Part shown: one piece after another, positions 1 through 11,960 of the stretch
How the letters are laid out: every line of letters begins with the position of its first letter
Numbering within the stretch: position 1 is the stretch's first letter
Assembly: GCF_028476545.1 (NCBI RefSeq)
Contig: NW_026731933.1
Span: 1 to 64,000, forward strand
Direction of reading: 5' to 3'
Origin: Physella acuta
Lineage: Eukaryota; Mollusca; Gastropoda; Physidae
Length of the DNA: 64,000 nucleotides
Notes under the pieces: model-generated
Seen by the model: the letters and a program-made list of their open reading frames with translations, nothing else
Told to the model about the DNA's origin: nothing
Database searches by the model: none
Made by a program: the position numbers and the translations under genes

Positions 1-1
1 C

Positions 2-211
2 CAGAGGCGTAGCGACCCTTCCCCGGCGCCCGGGGACAAAACTTTTGATTTGCACACCCCCCCCCCCCCAAACTTTCGATTTGCACCCCCCCCCCCTCTC
101 AAACTTTCAATTTGTTTTTCCAACCCATTTGGCGGCCCCTAAGGTCGGCGCCCGGGGACGTATGTCCCCCCCCCCCGCCCCCTGCCCCCCCCCCCCCTCG
201 CTACGCCTCTG
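2..211. mobile_element. hAT-type MITE, family A (CAGAGGCGTAGCGACC termini)
   Basis: The stretch opens with CAGAGGCGTAGCGACCCTT and closes with CCTCGCTACGCCTCTG, which are inverted repeats of each other at the tips. The inside is C-rich tracts and 'actttcgatttgcacc' style repeats. The same family recurs at 12726, 54923 and, as a fragment, 50679. The left target duplication would lie outside the window. No coding capacity. Other copies with 8-bp duplications support a hAT origin. Confidence 0.75.
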
Positions 212-1128
212 CGCACGCCTCTCATTCCATTCATACAGTCACACTTCAACTTACCTTAAACAAACTAAACTTCAAAAAATCAATACTTCTCCATTACTTC
301 AATACACAGAAAGGGAATTTAAAATATACCACTCAATGCATTCGATTTTTACGAAACAAAAGCACTTATCTCTGTCAAACACACGCACACTGCAAACGAG
401 GTTTCTATTAGAACCTTATTGAATAAACCGTTACAATATTCAATATATTGGTGCGCCCCCTATATCTCCCCTTAACACGACGCACAGCACGCACATTTCA
501 ATAAATTCAATACCCATGCATTTGTTCCATTCAAGTCCTATCATTAGTCTCAAAGAACGTCTTTAAAAAAGCGAGTGGTGGTTTGGATAATAAAACATAA
601 TTACTTACAGCTTATAAGGCTGGGATATTCAAATATTCCCCAGTCGAATCTTCGTAAAGGGGGTGGGTAATAGAATTTACTGTGTGCACTAGCTTACAAG
701 GGTATGGTGGTGAAATGAAAGTTGTATAGATCGAAGTTTGAATGGTTAGTGGCTGACAGTTAAACACTGTTCACATTGACACGTCGTGGATTATGTGTTC
801 TTGGTTATGTTGTTGATGTGTGTAGTCCTGGAGACAATGACATTTATTTAAGTGTGTGTTGATGCGCAGCTAGCATAGCCGTGAGGTTTTATTTCTTGTG
901 AATAGTGACTAAACATTGATTTTAAACATTGATTTTTTAAATCAGAATCTGTTTCCGATATTAAGTTTTGTTTAGAATTCAATCAGTTTTTTTAAAATGT
1001 TAACTCTTTCTGTTTTTTATTTCGGAAATGTAAAAATGTGTCTGTTTTCCTACTTGTGAGATTACTCTACACATTATGTAGTGGCCATTTTCAATTTGGA
1101 AGTTTACAAAAACAAAACTTTCAAATAA
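212..1128. other. Non-coding 5' flank of first exon A
   Basis: AT-rich sequence without a credible reading frame or clear repeat. It would contain the promoter and 5' UTR of the exon starting at 1129. I see no convincing TATA box or initiator that I would commit to. Confidence 0.4.
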
Positions 1129-1364
1129 ATGTCAAGTAACGTAAACAAAAGTGAGACTTCCGGTCACTTTTTCGTTGTGGACGGCGACGGACGGCTACGT
1201 CTGCCACCGAACAGCGCCCTGTTGGACCAGCTGTACAAGACCCCGGGGGTTCAAGTGAGGCTGGCCCGGCCGTTCGGTATACCCTTGAACCGGAAGTCGA
1301 GGATGACACAGGTCATTGAGACGCTGTCCACGCGACACAGGCAGATCCTGGCGGAACTCAAATT
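1129..1364 (+). CDS. Putative alternative first coding exon A (78 aa, phase 2 donor)
   Basis: ATG at 1129 opens a frame of 78 codons plus two bases that runs into the donor GTGAGT at 1365. Without splicing the frame would stop one codon later (TGA inside the donor), as expected for a real exon end. The peptide begins MSSNVNKSETSGHFFVVDGD; its middle is basic (RLARPFGIPLNRKSR) and its end looks helical (RHRQILAELKL). Codons are GC-rich against AT-rich surroundings, which supports coding. No signal peptide or membrane segment is seen. The donor phase is the same as in five other exons in this window, suggesting a shared downstream exon. The product is not recognised. It could also be the first exon of an independent gene. 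Confidence 0.6.
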
Positions 1365-1533
1365 GTGAGTAGAACTCATGTGTTGTTGTTGGGCAGACTC
1401 TACACAGTCGCACGAAGCTCATGTTTATTCAAACACAATGTGCTTTGTGAAAAATTGGTCATTTGGCTTTTTTGTGATACCCATAGGTGGATCTAAGGTT
1501 GGCTTGACGGGGGAAGGGGGGGGGGGGGTCGGA

Positions 1534-1686
1534 TAACACCGCTTTTAAACTTGCTACTATACATGTCTAGATAAAACTTCCCAATAAGTGAGTACCTCCC
1601 CCCCCAGCCCTGTACATGTTCTAATTAACGTTTGGCCAATTTTTTATTCTAGATGTGTATAGTATACAAGTGTTAACGCAGTGTAA
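1534..1686. mobile_element. Palindromic MITE, TTAACACCGC family, copy 1
   Basis: The left arm (taacaccgc...acttgc...tatacatgtctaga) and right arm (tctagatgtgtatagtatac...gcagtgtaa) are imperfect inverted repeats around a C-rich centre. A better preserved copy lies at 55492-55670. A TTA/TAA at the tips would suit a PIF/Harbinger-like target, but this is inference. Confidence 0.55.
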
Positions 1687-1830
1687 AACTGAAAAGAGGT
1701 TAGTCACAATGTAGGCCTATCAGAATATAGCAAATATATTGCATATATTGCATATTTTGTAATTTTCTTTTATATGTTATATAGAATTAGAATGTTTTTT
1801 CTCTGTTTCTCAAAGTATAATTGTACACAC

Positions 1831-1991
1831 GTGGAGGGTTTTTGTTTAAAGCTCCCCACCTATGGTATATATTCATTTAGACCTATCATCGCTGAAAAAA
1901 ATAGGTCCACACACATTCACACGAACCAGTCTTGAATATGAGTAGAGGAAAATGTAATAGAATCATGTTGGTACAAAAAAAAACCCTCCAC
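1831..1991. mobile_element. Possible small inverted-repeat element
   Basis: GTGGAGGGTTTTT at 1831 is matched by AAAAACCCTCCAC ending at 1991, a 13-bp inverted repeat bounding 161 bp. I see no convincing target-site duplication, so this may be an old MITE or a chance hairpin. Confidence 0.35.
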
Positions 1992-2305
1992 TCTACTTCA
2001 CCTATCATAAATCAACAACGTGTATAGATCTTGAAATGTATACTTAAAAATCAGTAGAAATCTGTATTGAAATTAAATTGTTCATGAGGTAGTAAAATAC
2101 TTGATCTATACAACACCGTGAATGTGTTTTATAACGACAGTTTGGAATATACTGTTGCTCTTGAAAATGTCGATAACCATTAACTTAGATATCATACTAG
2201 CAATCTTGTTTCGCTTTATCACATCGAGATGATGGGCAGGGTTGCTTTCAGACATTTTTTCCCCCGTGAGTTAAAAATATGTTAAAATATGTGACGGTTT
2301 ATGGG

Positions 2306-2510
2306 GATAGTGAAGTAGAGTTCACCAGTTTTTGTGACCTCAGCATATGAAGGGATTGTATGGTCAGTATTCTGCCCAGTCGGCATTACTTTTCCTAACG
2401 CGTGTTGTGTACCCATCAGGGCTGGGTGGACTCATGGACTGAAATCCGGATTCGAACTTCAGACTTGCGGGTTAGCAGACGTATGCTCTACCATTGGACG
2501 TACTACGAGG
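2306..2510 (-). repeat. tRNA-derived SINE, copy 1
   Basis: Read on the minus strand this has a pol III type head (A box near 'ccaatggtagagc', B box 'gttcgaatccgg') followed by a body with 'cccagccctgatgggtac', a 'tgccgactgg' block and 'gaactctact' at the end. The body matches copies at 3603 and 62431. It is diverged, so not recent. Confidence 0.7.
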
Positions 2511-2679
2511 GGGTGTTGGGGAGAGCAGTGCCCCCCCTCCCTCCCCCCCCCCCCCCAAAACAAAGAGATGCCTGAAAGGAACTATTTTGATGGACGAAAC
2601 ATTGGGAGGAGATTTCAAATGTGCATTTCCTAACATTTACGATATTTACTTAGAAACAAAACGTACACATTAACTTAAA
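2511..2679. other. Short spacer with a poly-C tract
   Basis: C-homopolymer interrupted by T near 2528-2557, then AT-rich spacer. No gene seen. Confidence 0.5.
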
Positions 2680-2912
2680 CATATGAACACCTAAACGTAT
2701 GAACACTGAAACACATGAACCTATGAACCTATGAACACCTGAACATATGAACACCTGAACACATGAACACCTGAACCTATGAACACATAAACCTATGAAC
2801 CTATGAACACCTGAACACATGAACACCTGAACCTATGAACACATGAACACATAAACCTATAAACCTATGAACACCTGAACACATGAACACTTAAAAAAAT
2901 GAACACCTGAAC
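2680..2912. repeat. 8-bp tandem repeat (gaacacct/gaacacat/gaacctat)
   Basis: About 28 copies of an 8-bp unit alternate between gaacacct, gaacacat, gaacctat and aaacctat, with no open reading frame of note. Confidence 0.85.
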
Positions 2913-3602
2913 AGAGAGAAAACAATCAAACCCCCGCTGTATATCTCTGTCATCTCAACTCTAGTCAACAGAGTGATAAGAAAGCCGCATATATTACGAT
3001 TACATCTGTGTACTGTACAGCGTACACAGTCGTACATGTTCCAAATATTAAAGCAGCTCCATAGCCAGATTTTTGAACAGGTCTGTCTGCTGTAATCTCA
3101 CGCTTTGATCAATGACTGTATATCAGTTTGAACGGCGTAAATACGGCATAAGCAATAGACGGCAAATTGTATTGGTTTTGAGAGGACATGGATTGATTTA
3201 TATTGTGTTTATTTACCATAAGTAGACCTAAAGTATTTCCCATAAATAAATAAATAATATATTATTTAAAAATTTTCAATTGAAGGGAGATTAATTAGAT
3301 TTTTCACTTCTAATGATTTCAAAATTTGTTATTACTTCCCTTGGTCAGCAAATCGTGAACATTTCGCCAAAGATCAAAGACATTTATTCTAATTTTTTTA
3401 TTATGGACTGTAACTAGAGTATAACGAGTGTATGTGGGTAGGTTGTATACATTTAATGTATGTATAACGATATGTTTTTGAACCCTCCTCCCTATAAAAA
3501 AAATCTGCCTACCTGTGGTAATCGTCGATATTACTTTCCTGTCATCTTTTGCACTGTAATTTCCACATGTATCTAAATAAAGTAAAACTCATTCCCACAC
3601 TG
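2913..3602. other. Unassigned AT-rich spacer
   Basis: Nothing beyond simple AT-rich sequence is seen; no frame with coding character and no recognisable repeat. Confidence 0.4.
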
Positions 3603-3791
3603 CAGAAGTAAAATTCATGTTTCTTGACCTCTGCATATGCCTAGCCGCCTATACTTTCACTAGCGTGAGTCAGGCACCCATCAGAGCTGGCTAGACTCAG
3701 GAACGTCCTGCAGTCTCGAATCCGGACAGAGATGCGAACCCGAGACCCTCAGGTTAGCAGTCGAGCGCTCTACTTCCCAACCATGCCATGT
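3603..3791 (-). repeat. tRNA-derived SINE, copy 2
   Basis: On the minus strand a tRNA-like head (ggttgggaagtagagcgctc, 'gactgctaacctgag', B box 'gggttcgcatc') leads into the shared body (cagctctgatgggtgcctga). Same orientation as copies at 2306 and 62431. Confidence 0.75.
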
Positions 3792-3960
3792 CACATATAT
3801 TTATCTGTTGTTTATTGAAACTTTAAAAAATGAAGATCGGACCGCTGTTTAGCTGTAATTGTCTCTTTACTATTTCATTTTCATGTCCCACAATTGATGT
3901 AGAAAACTTTAATGAATTCAATAAATCCAAGTAGTAGTCTGTTTCTGAGCTTTGACTGTG

Positions 3961-4382
3961 GGGTCATCCATAAATGACGTTGCGCTTTTTTTGGACGATT
4001 TTTACCTCCCCCCCTCCCCTCCGTCACACGTCGTCACAAAAAGCCAGGCCCCCACCCCTTAAAATGACGTCACACCCCAGCCTACAACCCCCTCAAAATT
4101 GCAGTTGAATTTTTTTTTAAACATCGATATTTTTCCAAAATCTTGTCTAAAATCTGTCAAAATAGAGTATTTTAATCAATTCTTATTACAATTTATTAAA
4201 ACAGTTTTCTAAAACGCGAAATAACGTCTAAAATTCGTTTTCTAACATTTCTTTTTTATAATGCAAAAGTGTGACGTCGTACCATCTGAACCCCCCCCCC
4301 CCCCTCCGCCTCATCACACATCGTCACAAAATTACCGACCCCCTCTCCCCCTTACGAGTGTGACGTCATTTATGGACGACCC
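3961..4382. mobile_element. TIR element, GGGTCATCCATAAATGACGT family, copy 1
   Basis: Terminal inverted repeats GGGTCATCCATAAATGACGT and ACGTCATTTATGGACGACCC bound 422 bp, flanked by a 5-bp duplication CTGTG (3956-3960, 4383-4387). The interior has no gene. It carries full CRE-like TGACGTCA octamers at 4065-4072 and 4361-4368. A second, older copy lies at 27854. Superfamily not decided. Confidence 0.75.
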
Positions 4383-4387
4383 CTGTG

Positions 4388-4824
4388 TATAATTCAGCAA
4401 TGCAGTTCAGAATAAACTATTTTTCTTCTACCCCGTTTGGCGCCCCCCTCCTCAGCGCTAGGAGCGGCCGCCCCACCCACCCTCCCTTAGCTAAGCCACT
4501 GGTGTATATCAGTCATGACAGACGTGATAGACATGCAGCAACTTTATTGTTTGCCCGCTACATTACAAACATTAGCAGACGAGAGAGAACAAGGGGCAGA
4601 ACTGACAGTAAATTCCAGTACCCGGTTGACGTGTCTTCGCTTCTTGCTGGTGAGGTGAAGTTTAATGAGATGTCACGATTTTAATTAGTGGGTTAATTAG
4701 GGTAAACAAGGACCAAGTTCTGATGGCACTTTCTTGGTTGTAGCCATAGAGGAACGATAAGAGAAATTCGATTATGTAATGTGGTACCGTGTTTATTTTT
4801 TGTGTTCTTCAGTGCTCTTTATTT

Positions 4825-4826
<2 letters not shown>
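4388..4826. other. Spacer with a fragment of a CAG...CTG MITE
   Basis: Around 4426-4501 a C-rich stretch ends in 'cccttagctaagccactg', which looks like the right end of another hAT-type MITE without its left end. The rest is non-coding. Confidence 0.4.

Positions 4827-4894
<68 letters not shown>
4827..4894. repeat. (TA)n microsatellite
   Basis: About 68 bp of uninterrupted TA dinucleotides. Confidence 0.95.
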
Positions 4895-4899
<5 letters not shown>

Positions 4900-5452
4900 G
4901 GTGAGATCAAGTCTCGTAGAACTATCACTTCATTTATAATATCGTACAAATTGTGTTTTTGTTACGGGACTTCTACATTTAAGTACCATTCAATATTCAT
5001 GTATGTATAGTTTTATTCTATTTTGTGGTTTTAAAATATGATTTCATTCATATTTCAACCATGTTTTGAATATAAAACAAAAAAATACACTTACTCAAAC
5101 AGTGTGAGGTCAGCTTTGTTGAATCAAATGTTGATGTTCTAAAATAAAGATTCGCTGTCTAAATCTTATTGAACTGTCTAGCATTCTCAACTGTCAAAAT
5201 TTAGATACATATAGAGAGAGAGAGACATTTCTATTTATTATTGTTACACATTTTCCTAGTCTCTCAGGATTTTTTTTAGTTTACTCAACTTTAATAAGTA
5301 CCTGACATTATAATGTATGATTAAGGAGGCTGTGTATATTTGATCTCCGATCGAATAGTCTCCAAAGTGTCAATAAGTGTGTTCACTAATTGGCACCCCA
5401 CTGTGTCCGTCGAAATAGAAACTCCATCTTGTGCCCGACCAACGCATTGTTC
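4895..5452. other. Unassigned AT-rich spacer
   Basis: No gene seen; a short (GA)n run sits near 5212-5224. Confidence 0.4.
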
Positions 5453-5460
5453 AAGACGGC

Positions 5461-7061
5461 CAGTGGCGGATTAAGGGGGGTGCTGAAGGGGCTGCAGCCA
5501 GGGGCCCCCGAATTTTAGGGGCCCCCAAATTTTGATTTCTCAACTAAAGCAAATATTACTTTATCATTATTTTTTTAAAGTATTTTTTTAATGTCAGAAG
5601 TATGAGTTAAAATTCCACCAAGTAATTAACAAGCGTCACTTAAATAATAGTTTTATCAGTGAATGTGCCGAAACAAGCGAGATCCATCAGATACTCTCTG
5701 ATCTTTAATGTTTAATTGTGCCTTATTTAACCAGCAGTCCCTCTACCGATAGAAAACGTTTTGAAAACCATTTAAAAACACATAGTGTCGAGGCTGAGGG
5801 AGGGTGGGTGTCGGGGGTATTTGTATGAGGGGTTGTTTGCGTATTGCCATAGCGTATATAGATAAAAATAAAACTAGACTGGTAGAGACTAATACGGACG
5901 GTGTAAACTTGACGGTAGACGATTTGTTTCGAGAGTATGTGTTACATGGGTGTTAAATCTGGGGAAAAACGTCCCAGTTGTAGGGAGGGTCTGACATAGC
6001 AAAGTGGATAGTTAGACATGGACCGATGTAGAAGTGTTTTTTTTTTTTTTTAAGTATTGACCTTTTGACAGAGTGGCTTAAGATTTAAAAAATGCGAAAC
6101 ATCTCTAGTTCAAGGCACACTCTCACCTGTATTAATTGCACTATAGGAATTGCCAAAACAGGCCAAGAGAGAAGAAGTCTATAAATAAAGACGTTACCGC
6201 TGTCCCGCATGGTAATACAAAACCGGATAAGACTCTATTGCAGGGCATGGCATCTACCCCCCCCCCCCCCCCCCCACAAACATGTCCCCCAACTGTCTCC
6301 CCGCCCCGAAGTTTCACCCATTAAAACATTTGAGTTGTGAATTCCTTGGAATTTAGCCGTAGTTAATGTTTTCGTCTGGATAAGTAAAAAATATTTTTAG
6401 GGGGGAGGCTCCGGTAAAAAAACTTTTTTAATACTCATTAGAAAACAGTTATTTCTTTACAGCTTTTTTGAAATACATCCGCATATGCATTTCCACTAAA
6501 AAAATTGGTGGAAAAATCTTGGTAACTATGACAACGGCTGCCATCTTGAAAAATTAACCCCCTCAGGTTTTCCACCATTCACAAAATATTATATTTTATG
6601 CCCAATAAATAATGAATTCATAATATTCTTCCATATTGTGGGGTACTCAGCTAACAATTTTAAGTGTATATCTTCAAAATAAATTATTATTAATAGATAC
6701 AAGTGCATTTAGAGCTTTCCAAATGTGCACATTGCTCTTCGAATTAACTGTGTATGATGACGTCTAACTGCAGCGGAGGGCCTAGTTTTCAAAATAAAAA
6801 AGATTAAACTCGATCTAAGAAGCACTATGGGACAGAAGAGACTTAGTATGCTCTCACTTATGAGCATAAAAAATGACATTGTAAGCTCACTAGATTATAC
6901 AGAAATAATAGAAGAGTTTGCTATCAGGAAAGCTCGAAAATGTTCCCTATAAAATTAAAAATATAAAAGTTACTTGGTCTTTAGTTCTGATAACCTTTAG
7001 TTTATTCCATTCGACCTTTATTTCTGGGAAGAAGCCCCTGTTTTGTGATGTCATTATATAA

Positions 7062-7151
<90 letters not shown>

Positions 7152-7209
7152 AAGGGGGCCCCGGAAAAAGTTTCAGCCAGGGGCCCCGCTGAAGCTTAAT
7201 CCGCCTCTG
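5461..7209. mobile_element. Non-autonomous hAT element, copy 1 (1.75 kb)
   Basis: Begins CAGTGGCGGATTAAG and ends CTTAATCCGCCTCTG. Exact 8-bp target duplications AAGACGGC lie at 5453-5460 and 7210-7217, the length typical of hAT transposons. Subterminal 'gggggcccc'-rich blocks repeat inside both ends. No transposase-sized frame is present, so it depends on an enzyme from elsewhere. It contains poly-T, poly-C and a (TA)n tract at about 7067-7147. The copy at 25385-27143 matches it line by line apart from homopolymer and TA lengths, so both moved recently. Confidence 0.9.
7067..7147. repeat. (TA)n tract inside the hAT element
   Basis: About 80 bp of TA near the right end of the element; present at the same place, but longer, in the second copy. 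Confidence 0.95.
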
Positions 7210-7521
7210 AAGACGGCCGACAACTTTTGGACCCCGAGTACATTAACCCCCCCCCCCCCCCCCTCCGCGGTCAGTTTGAACATTCTTGTCACGTGTCATG
7301 GCGTGTCGGTCAGTAATTCACAGCCGCTAGCCATTGAGATGCATGACGACAAAATATCCGGTTACCGTACGACGCCTGTACGGGCTAATTACCGCCGTGT
7401 ACCCTCAAAACAACACTGGACTCTACTTGTTTGACGCACAATACACTATTGGGCATAGGAGTTGTTGGCCATGGCTAGTGGATAAGGCAGAATCTAGTCA
7501 TATATATCCTGAATATCTCGC

Positions 7522-7803
<282 letters not shown>

Positions 7804-8101
7804 GCACCATTGGACATCATTCCTCCCCACCCATCTCAAATCACCCTGATAATTACTCCAAACTTTCTGGTTTGACCAGAGAACGTATTGTTTAGCGAAT
7901 ATCCATTCTTTAAAAAAAAAATCCGCCGTTAACTATTCATGTAAACATCTCTATTTCCTATTCTTCTCACGACTCCACGTCCTGGGGAATAAAAAAAAAT
8001 TTATTGTATTGTTCTCTTTAATGCCATTTAATCTTTCATGCGAACTTCAATTCTGTTGAAAATATAAAAATGATTCGGGGTTTTAATAGAACAAAACCTT
8101 T

Positions 8102-8160
8102 GAGTAGAGGCAGTGTAGAGTGGGCGTGTTGAGTAGAGGCAGTGTAGAGTGGGCGTGTTG
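8102..8160. repeat. 29-bp tandem duplication
   Basis: A 29-bp unit starting gagtagaggcagtgtagagt occurs twice in a row without mismatch. Confidence 0.9.
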
Positions 8161-8418
8161 ATGTACAGTGCTGTGGTGATGACTGGGTGCTGTTGTGGGA
8201 AGTGTCGACAAGCCCGGGTTAAACCTGGTCCATAGAATACGTTCACAGCTAGTTTAACTTGTTAAACTAGGTCTAGGGAGTACAGTACATTCACAGAAAG
8301 TTTAGCTGGCCATCTGTGTTGTTTCTGCTTGTTTGGTTCATTGTGTTAATTAGGAGCTGTTAATTATGTTGACGGGAATGTTTTCCGTCTTTCACTGATG
8401 GAATATTAGTGGAATTAG

Positions 8419-8617
8419 TAAGGACATTTTTTTTCTATTTGTTTGAAATGTAAGTACGTTTTGCTCTTGTTGGTTAGAAAAGTGAGGACATTTTGTTCAG
8501 TTGATTCTAAAAATTAAGACATTTTGTTCCGTCGATTAGAGAAATAAGGACATTTCGTTCTGTGGGTTAGAAAAAAGAGGACATTTTGTTCTGTTTGTTT
8601 AGAAAAGTAAGGACTTT
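8419..8617. repeat. Degenerate ~38-bp tandem repeat
   Basis: Five or so diverged units contain 'aggacattttgttc' and 'ttagaaaa'. Divergence suggests an old array. Confidence 0.6.
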
Positions 8618-8705
8618 TTATGTCCCCCAATACAACACACACGGTCTTTCTATTGTTTTGAGTGTATCAAATAAAAGATGGCAGTTTCTTATTCCTACAT
8701 TTAGA

Positions 8706-8885
8706 TGGTATCTTTCATATTGTAAACTTGGCATATTGTGTGAGTGTTGAATGGGACTTGCCTATTGTAAACTCGACATATAGTGAGTCAGTGAATGGAA
8801 CTTTCCTATTGAAATCGTAGTTTACAGAATAGGCCTTTGGATGGAACCTTCCTGTTGAAAACTTGACGGTTGGTGAACCTTTCTG
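8706..8885. repeat. Degenerate ~60-bp tandem repeat
   Basis: Three diverged units share 'ctattgtaaactcgacat', 'tgaatgg(ga)actt' and 'cctattg'. Old array, no coding signal. Confidence 0.5.
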
Positions 8886-9765
8886 TTTATTTAGCAAACA
8901 CAGTGGCATTGCCGAAGTAGTCTGGGAATAGTCACTGAGTCGTTTCTGGCGAAATGTCTACACAAACCTAGGCCTACACTTCTGAAATAGCAGCATGCTA
9001 TCGTGCAGAGATTAATATTTAAAGCAGTTAATTATAATTTCTGTCCATGCTTTCAAGTAAAGAACAATCTCAATATGTTAATTTTATCAAGACCATATAT
9101 ATTTTTTAAAATGATATTTTTCATTCACAAATGACAAGCTGAGAATACATAACTGAATTTTATTTCAAAATTAATACCAGTTATAAATGAATAAAGAATT
9201 GAACATTCAGCTCAAATAAACGACCACGCCTGACTAATGTCGATCAAAGTTCTAATCGATTAAATCGATACCTATACATTATTTTTATGTATCGAAGGAA
9301 ATCATCAAGGAACTCCACAAAATATTATGATTGGTGGAGCAGGTTAAAAAAAAACAAAGAATCAGTAATGGGGCAGACCGATAACAAGAAAAAATCTCTC
9401 ACACGATTCATAAGCGTGATGGTGAATGGAGCATTCAAATCTCTTTTCAATTAAAAAAAAACGGGTTTGTTTGAAAGAAAATTATCACTGCATCGAGTTT
9501 TATTTAAAAATGTTCGTGGTCGCAGTTTTCTTTTTAAATAATGGAAGTACGTAACTTTTTTACAAAACGGGTCCTCTCTTCTCTACCGAGGTTTGTTTTG
9601 TTTGGGATCAGTTGCCCCGGGGTAAGGATCGAATCTCGTCGATCTGTCGCTGATGCATGGTGGGACCCATCGATCTGTGGGAGGGCGATCACTCATACAT
9701 GGAGATCGAAGTTAATGACATGAGGCTTGATTGTTTGATTGGCAATATGGTCGTGTTGGTGGTGT
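8886..9765. other. Unassigned AT-rich spacer
   Basis: No gene or repeat I can support. A 60-codon frame starting at 9541 has a possible donor at 'ggggtaagg' but in a different phase from the six exons, so it is not called. Confidence 0.4.
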
Positions 9766-10414
9766 AAGGGGTGGGGTTTACATGAGGGGAGTGGTATTGC
9801 CAGGGGCGTGGATTATACGAGGGGAGTGGTATATGCAGGGGTGGGGTTTACATGTGGGGAGTGGTATAGTCAGGGGTGTGGATTACATGAGGGAAGTGGT
9901 ATATCCAGGGGTGTGGATTACATGTGGGGAGTGGTATAGCCAGGGCTGGGGTTTACATGTGGGGAGTGGTATATGCAGGGGTGGGGTTTACATGTGGGGA
10001 GTGGTATAGTCAGGGGTGTGGATTACATGAGGGGAGTGGTATATCCAGGGGTGTGGATTACATGTGGGGAGTGGTATAGCCAGGGCTGGGGTTTACATGT
10101 GGGGAGTGGTATATGCAGGGGTGGGGTTTACATGTGGGGAGTGGTATAGTCAGGGGTGTGAATTACATGTGGGGAGCGGTATTGCCAGGGGCGTGGATTA
10201 CATGAGGGAAGTGGTATAGTCAGGGGTGTGGATTACATGAGGGAAGTGGTATATCCAGGGGTGTGGATTACATGTGGGGAGTGGTATATCCAGGGGTGTG
10301 GATTACATGTGGGGAGTGGTATATCCAGGGGCGTGGATTACATGTGGAGAGCGGTATTGCCAGGGGCGTGGATTACATGAGGGGAGGGGTAGAGCCAGGG
10401 GCGTGGACAACATG
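9766..10414. repeat. 35-bp minisatellite
   Basis: About 18 copies of a G-rich 35-bp unit (core gtggggagtggtat, then caggggtgtggattacat). Variants differ at agtc/agcc/tgcc and gtg/gcg, and blocks of two to three units are themselves repeated. Because 35 is not a multiple of 3, frames GVWITCGEW and similar run through the array in shifted frames and are artefacts. Confidence 0.9.
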
Positions 10415-10552
10415 ATTGTTTAACCCCTAGAAAACCGGTGTCTGTGTTGACGCCCCACCACCTTATTCTGAGCGTTTGTTAACTTGATCGTCATTATGAA
10501 GGACTGAGTGCTTAATAATATGCTCTTACCAATTGCCAATCCCTAGTCATTA

Positions 10553-10735
10553 ACGTAACTCAGGTCTTCTAAATATAACCGTAATTTAACAGTAGTATAA
10601 TTACCACTCTTGTTCGCCAGGGGAGATAAGTCTCGTGAATCACTAACGTAACTCAGGTCTTCTAAATTTAACCCTAATTATAATTACCACTCTTGTTAGT
10701 TATATTCGCCAGGGGAGGTAAGCCTCGTGAAACTG
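10553..10735. repeat. ~90-bp tandem duplication
   Basis: Two diverged copies share 'cgtaactcaggtcttctaaat', 'ataattaccactcttgtt' and 'cgccaggggag(ag)taag'. Confidence 0.75.
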
Positions 10736-11215
10736 AGTGTGACCAAAGGGATCAAACTCAGGAGATAATTGGGTAGATGTCAAACCAGCTTATAAAGTTC
10801 CCAGAATTATAGCTTTGGTTTATCATGAAAAAACAGCAGTCGGAGATTTTAAATCACGTCAGCAGACGTCCATAAGCAGAATTAAATGCTATAAACTAAG
10901 ACTATTGTCCAAAAGTGTATATATAGAAGAGTAAACGGAGATTGACAGTATAGGAAACCATAAAAAGTTTCTACAGAGAGGCGTTAGCAGGAGGGAAGCA
11001 AAGGGTGCACTACCCTCTCCAAATACCTTTGAGTATATCTGCGCTTTTTCCGTAAATGGATTAAAATGAAAACCAAACTAGCATAATAAGAAACACTAAC
11101 CTATATACTATATTATGATGATAAAGTATACTATTTGACACTTATTATACACTCGATGACCCACCCACTGTCGCCTCCAAAAACAACATACACCAACAAC
11201 AAAATAACCAAACAC
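10736..11215. other. Unassigned spacer
   Basis: No coding or repeat structure that I can support. Confidence 0.4.
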
Positions 11216-11475
11216 GTCTACCAACTACAACATCTACCAACGGCAACATCCACCAACGGCAACATCCACCGCCCACTACTTCCACCGACCACAACATCCA
11301 CCAACCACAACATTCTCTGAAAACAACATGCACCACCAACAAAATCAACCAAATACAACAGATACCAACTAAAACATCTACCAACCACAACATCCACCAA
11401 CGACAACATCCACCAACGACAACATCGACCAACGACAACATCCACCGACCACCACCTCTACTGACCAACACATCC
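11216..11475. repeat. 16-bp minisatellite
   Basis: About 16 copies of a CA-rich 16-bp unit (cgacaacatccaccaa and variants). Frames in all three phases on the minus strand (WWMLSLVDVVVG type) arise from the repeat and are not genes. Confidence 0.85.
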
Positions 11476-11960
11476 GCTGTAAATCCAACACAAAACTACA
11501 TGCTACCTCAGCACAGCGTAAATATTTTAACTTCCACATAACACATAATTCCCATAGCCTCACATCAAAACGTTTGTAACATGTTTTCTATATCTGTTAT
11601 AACTGTACTGCACGCGATCATTTCCCATGACCACCAACGTCGCCTCTTTTACCCCCGCTACACACAACAATAAAAATAGTATTGCCGGTATGATAAAACA
11701 TTACCTGACACTGATTTACGATCCTCTTTGTGTGGGAATTATTTGTTATTGCGCTATAGATATCGCAAAGATAAGTGCATTATTTCAAGCATTCAGGCAC
11801 AACTTTACCGACAGTCAGAGTGTTTATTCGACACTAAGACCAGGATTTGTGTTAGAGTTTACATTGTATCGGTTAGGGATATCAGTTATGTTACATAGTG
11901 TTCTAGAACACAGGTTTTAATGTCTTTTGTCAATAGCATTCACCACGGCGTGGTCATGGC
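11476..11960. other. Spacer with a doubtful 97-codon frame
   Basis: A frame at 11627-11920 starts MTTNVASFTPATHNNKNS and has a hydrophobic middle, but it has no donor, family match or codon bias that I can see. I treat it as chance. Confidence 0.3.

Noticed and set aside
9541-9621. Possible first exon MEVRNFFTKR ending before GTAAGG
   Set aside because: Donor phase is 0, unlike the six others, and codon use looks random.
9731-10009. Gly/Trp/Val-rich frames (GVWITCGEW)
   Set aside because: They run through a 35-bp minisatellite in changing frames.
11627-11920. 97-codon frame with hydrophobic segments
   Set aside because: Sits between two minisatellites, has no donor in the needed phase and no motif.
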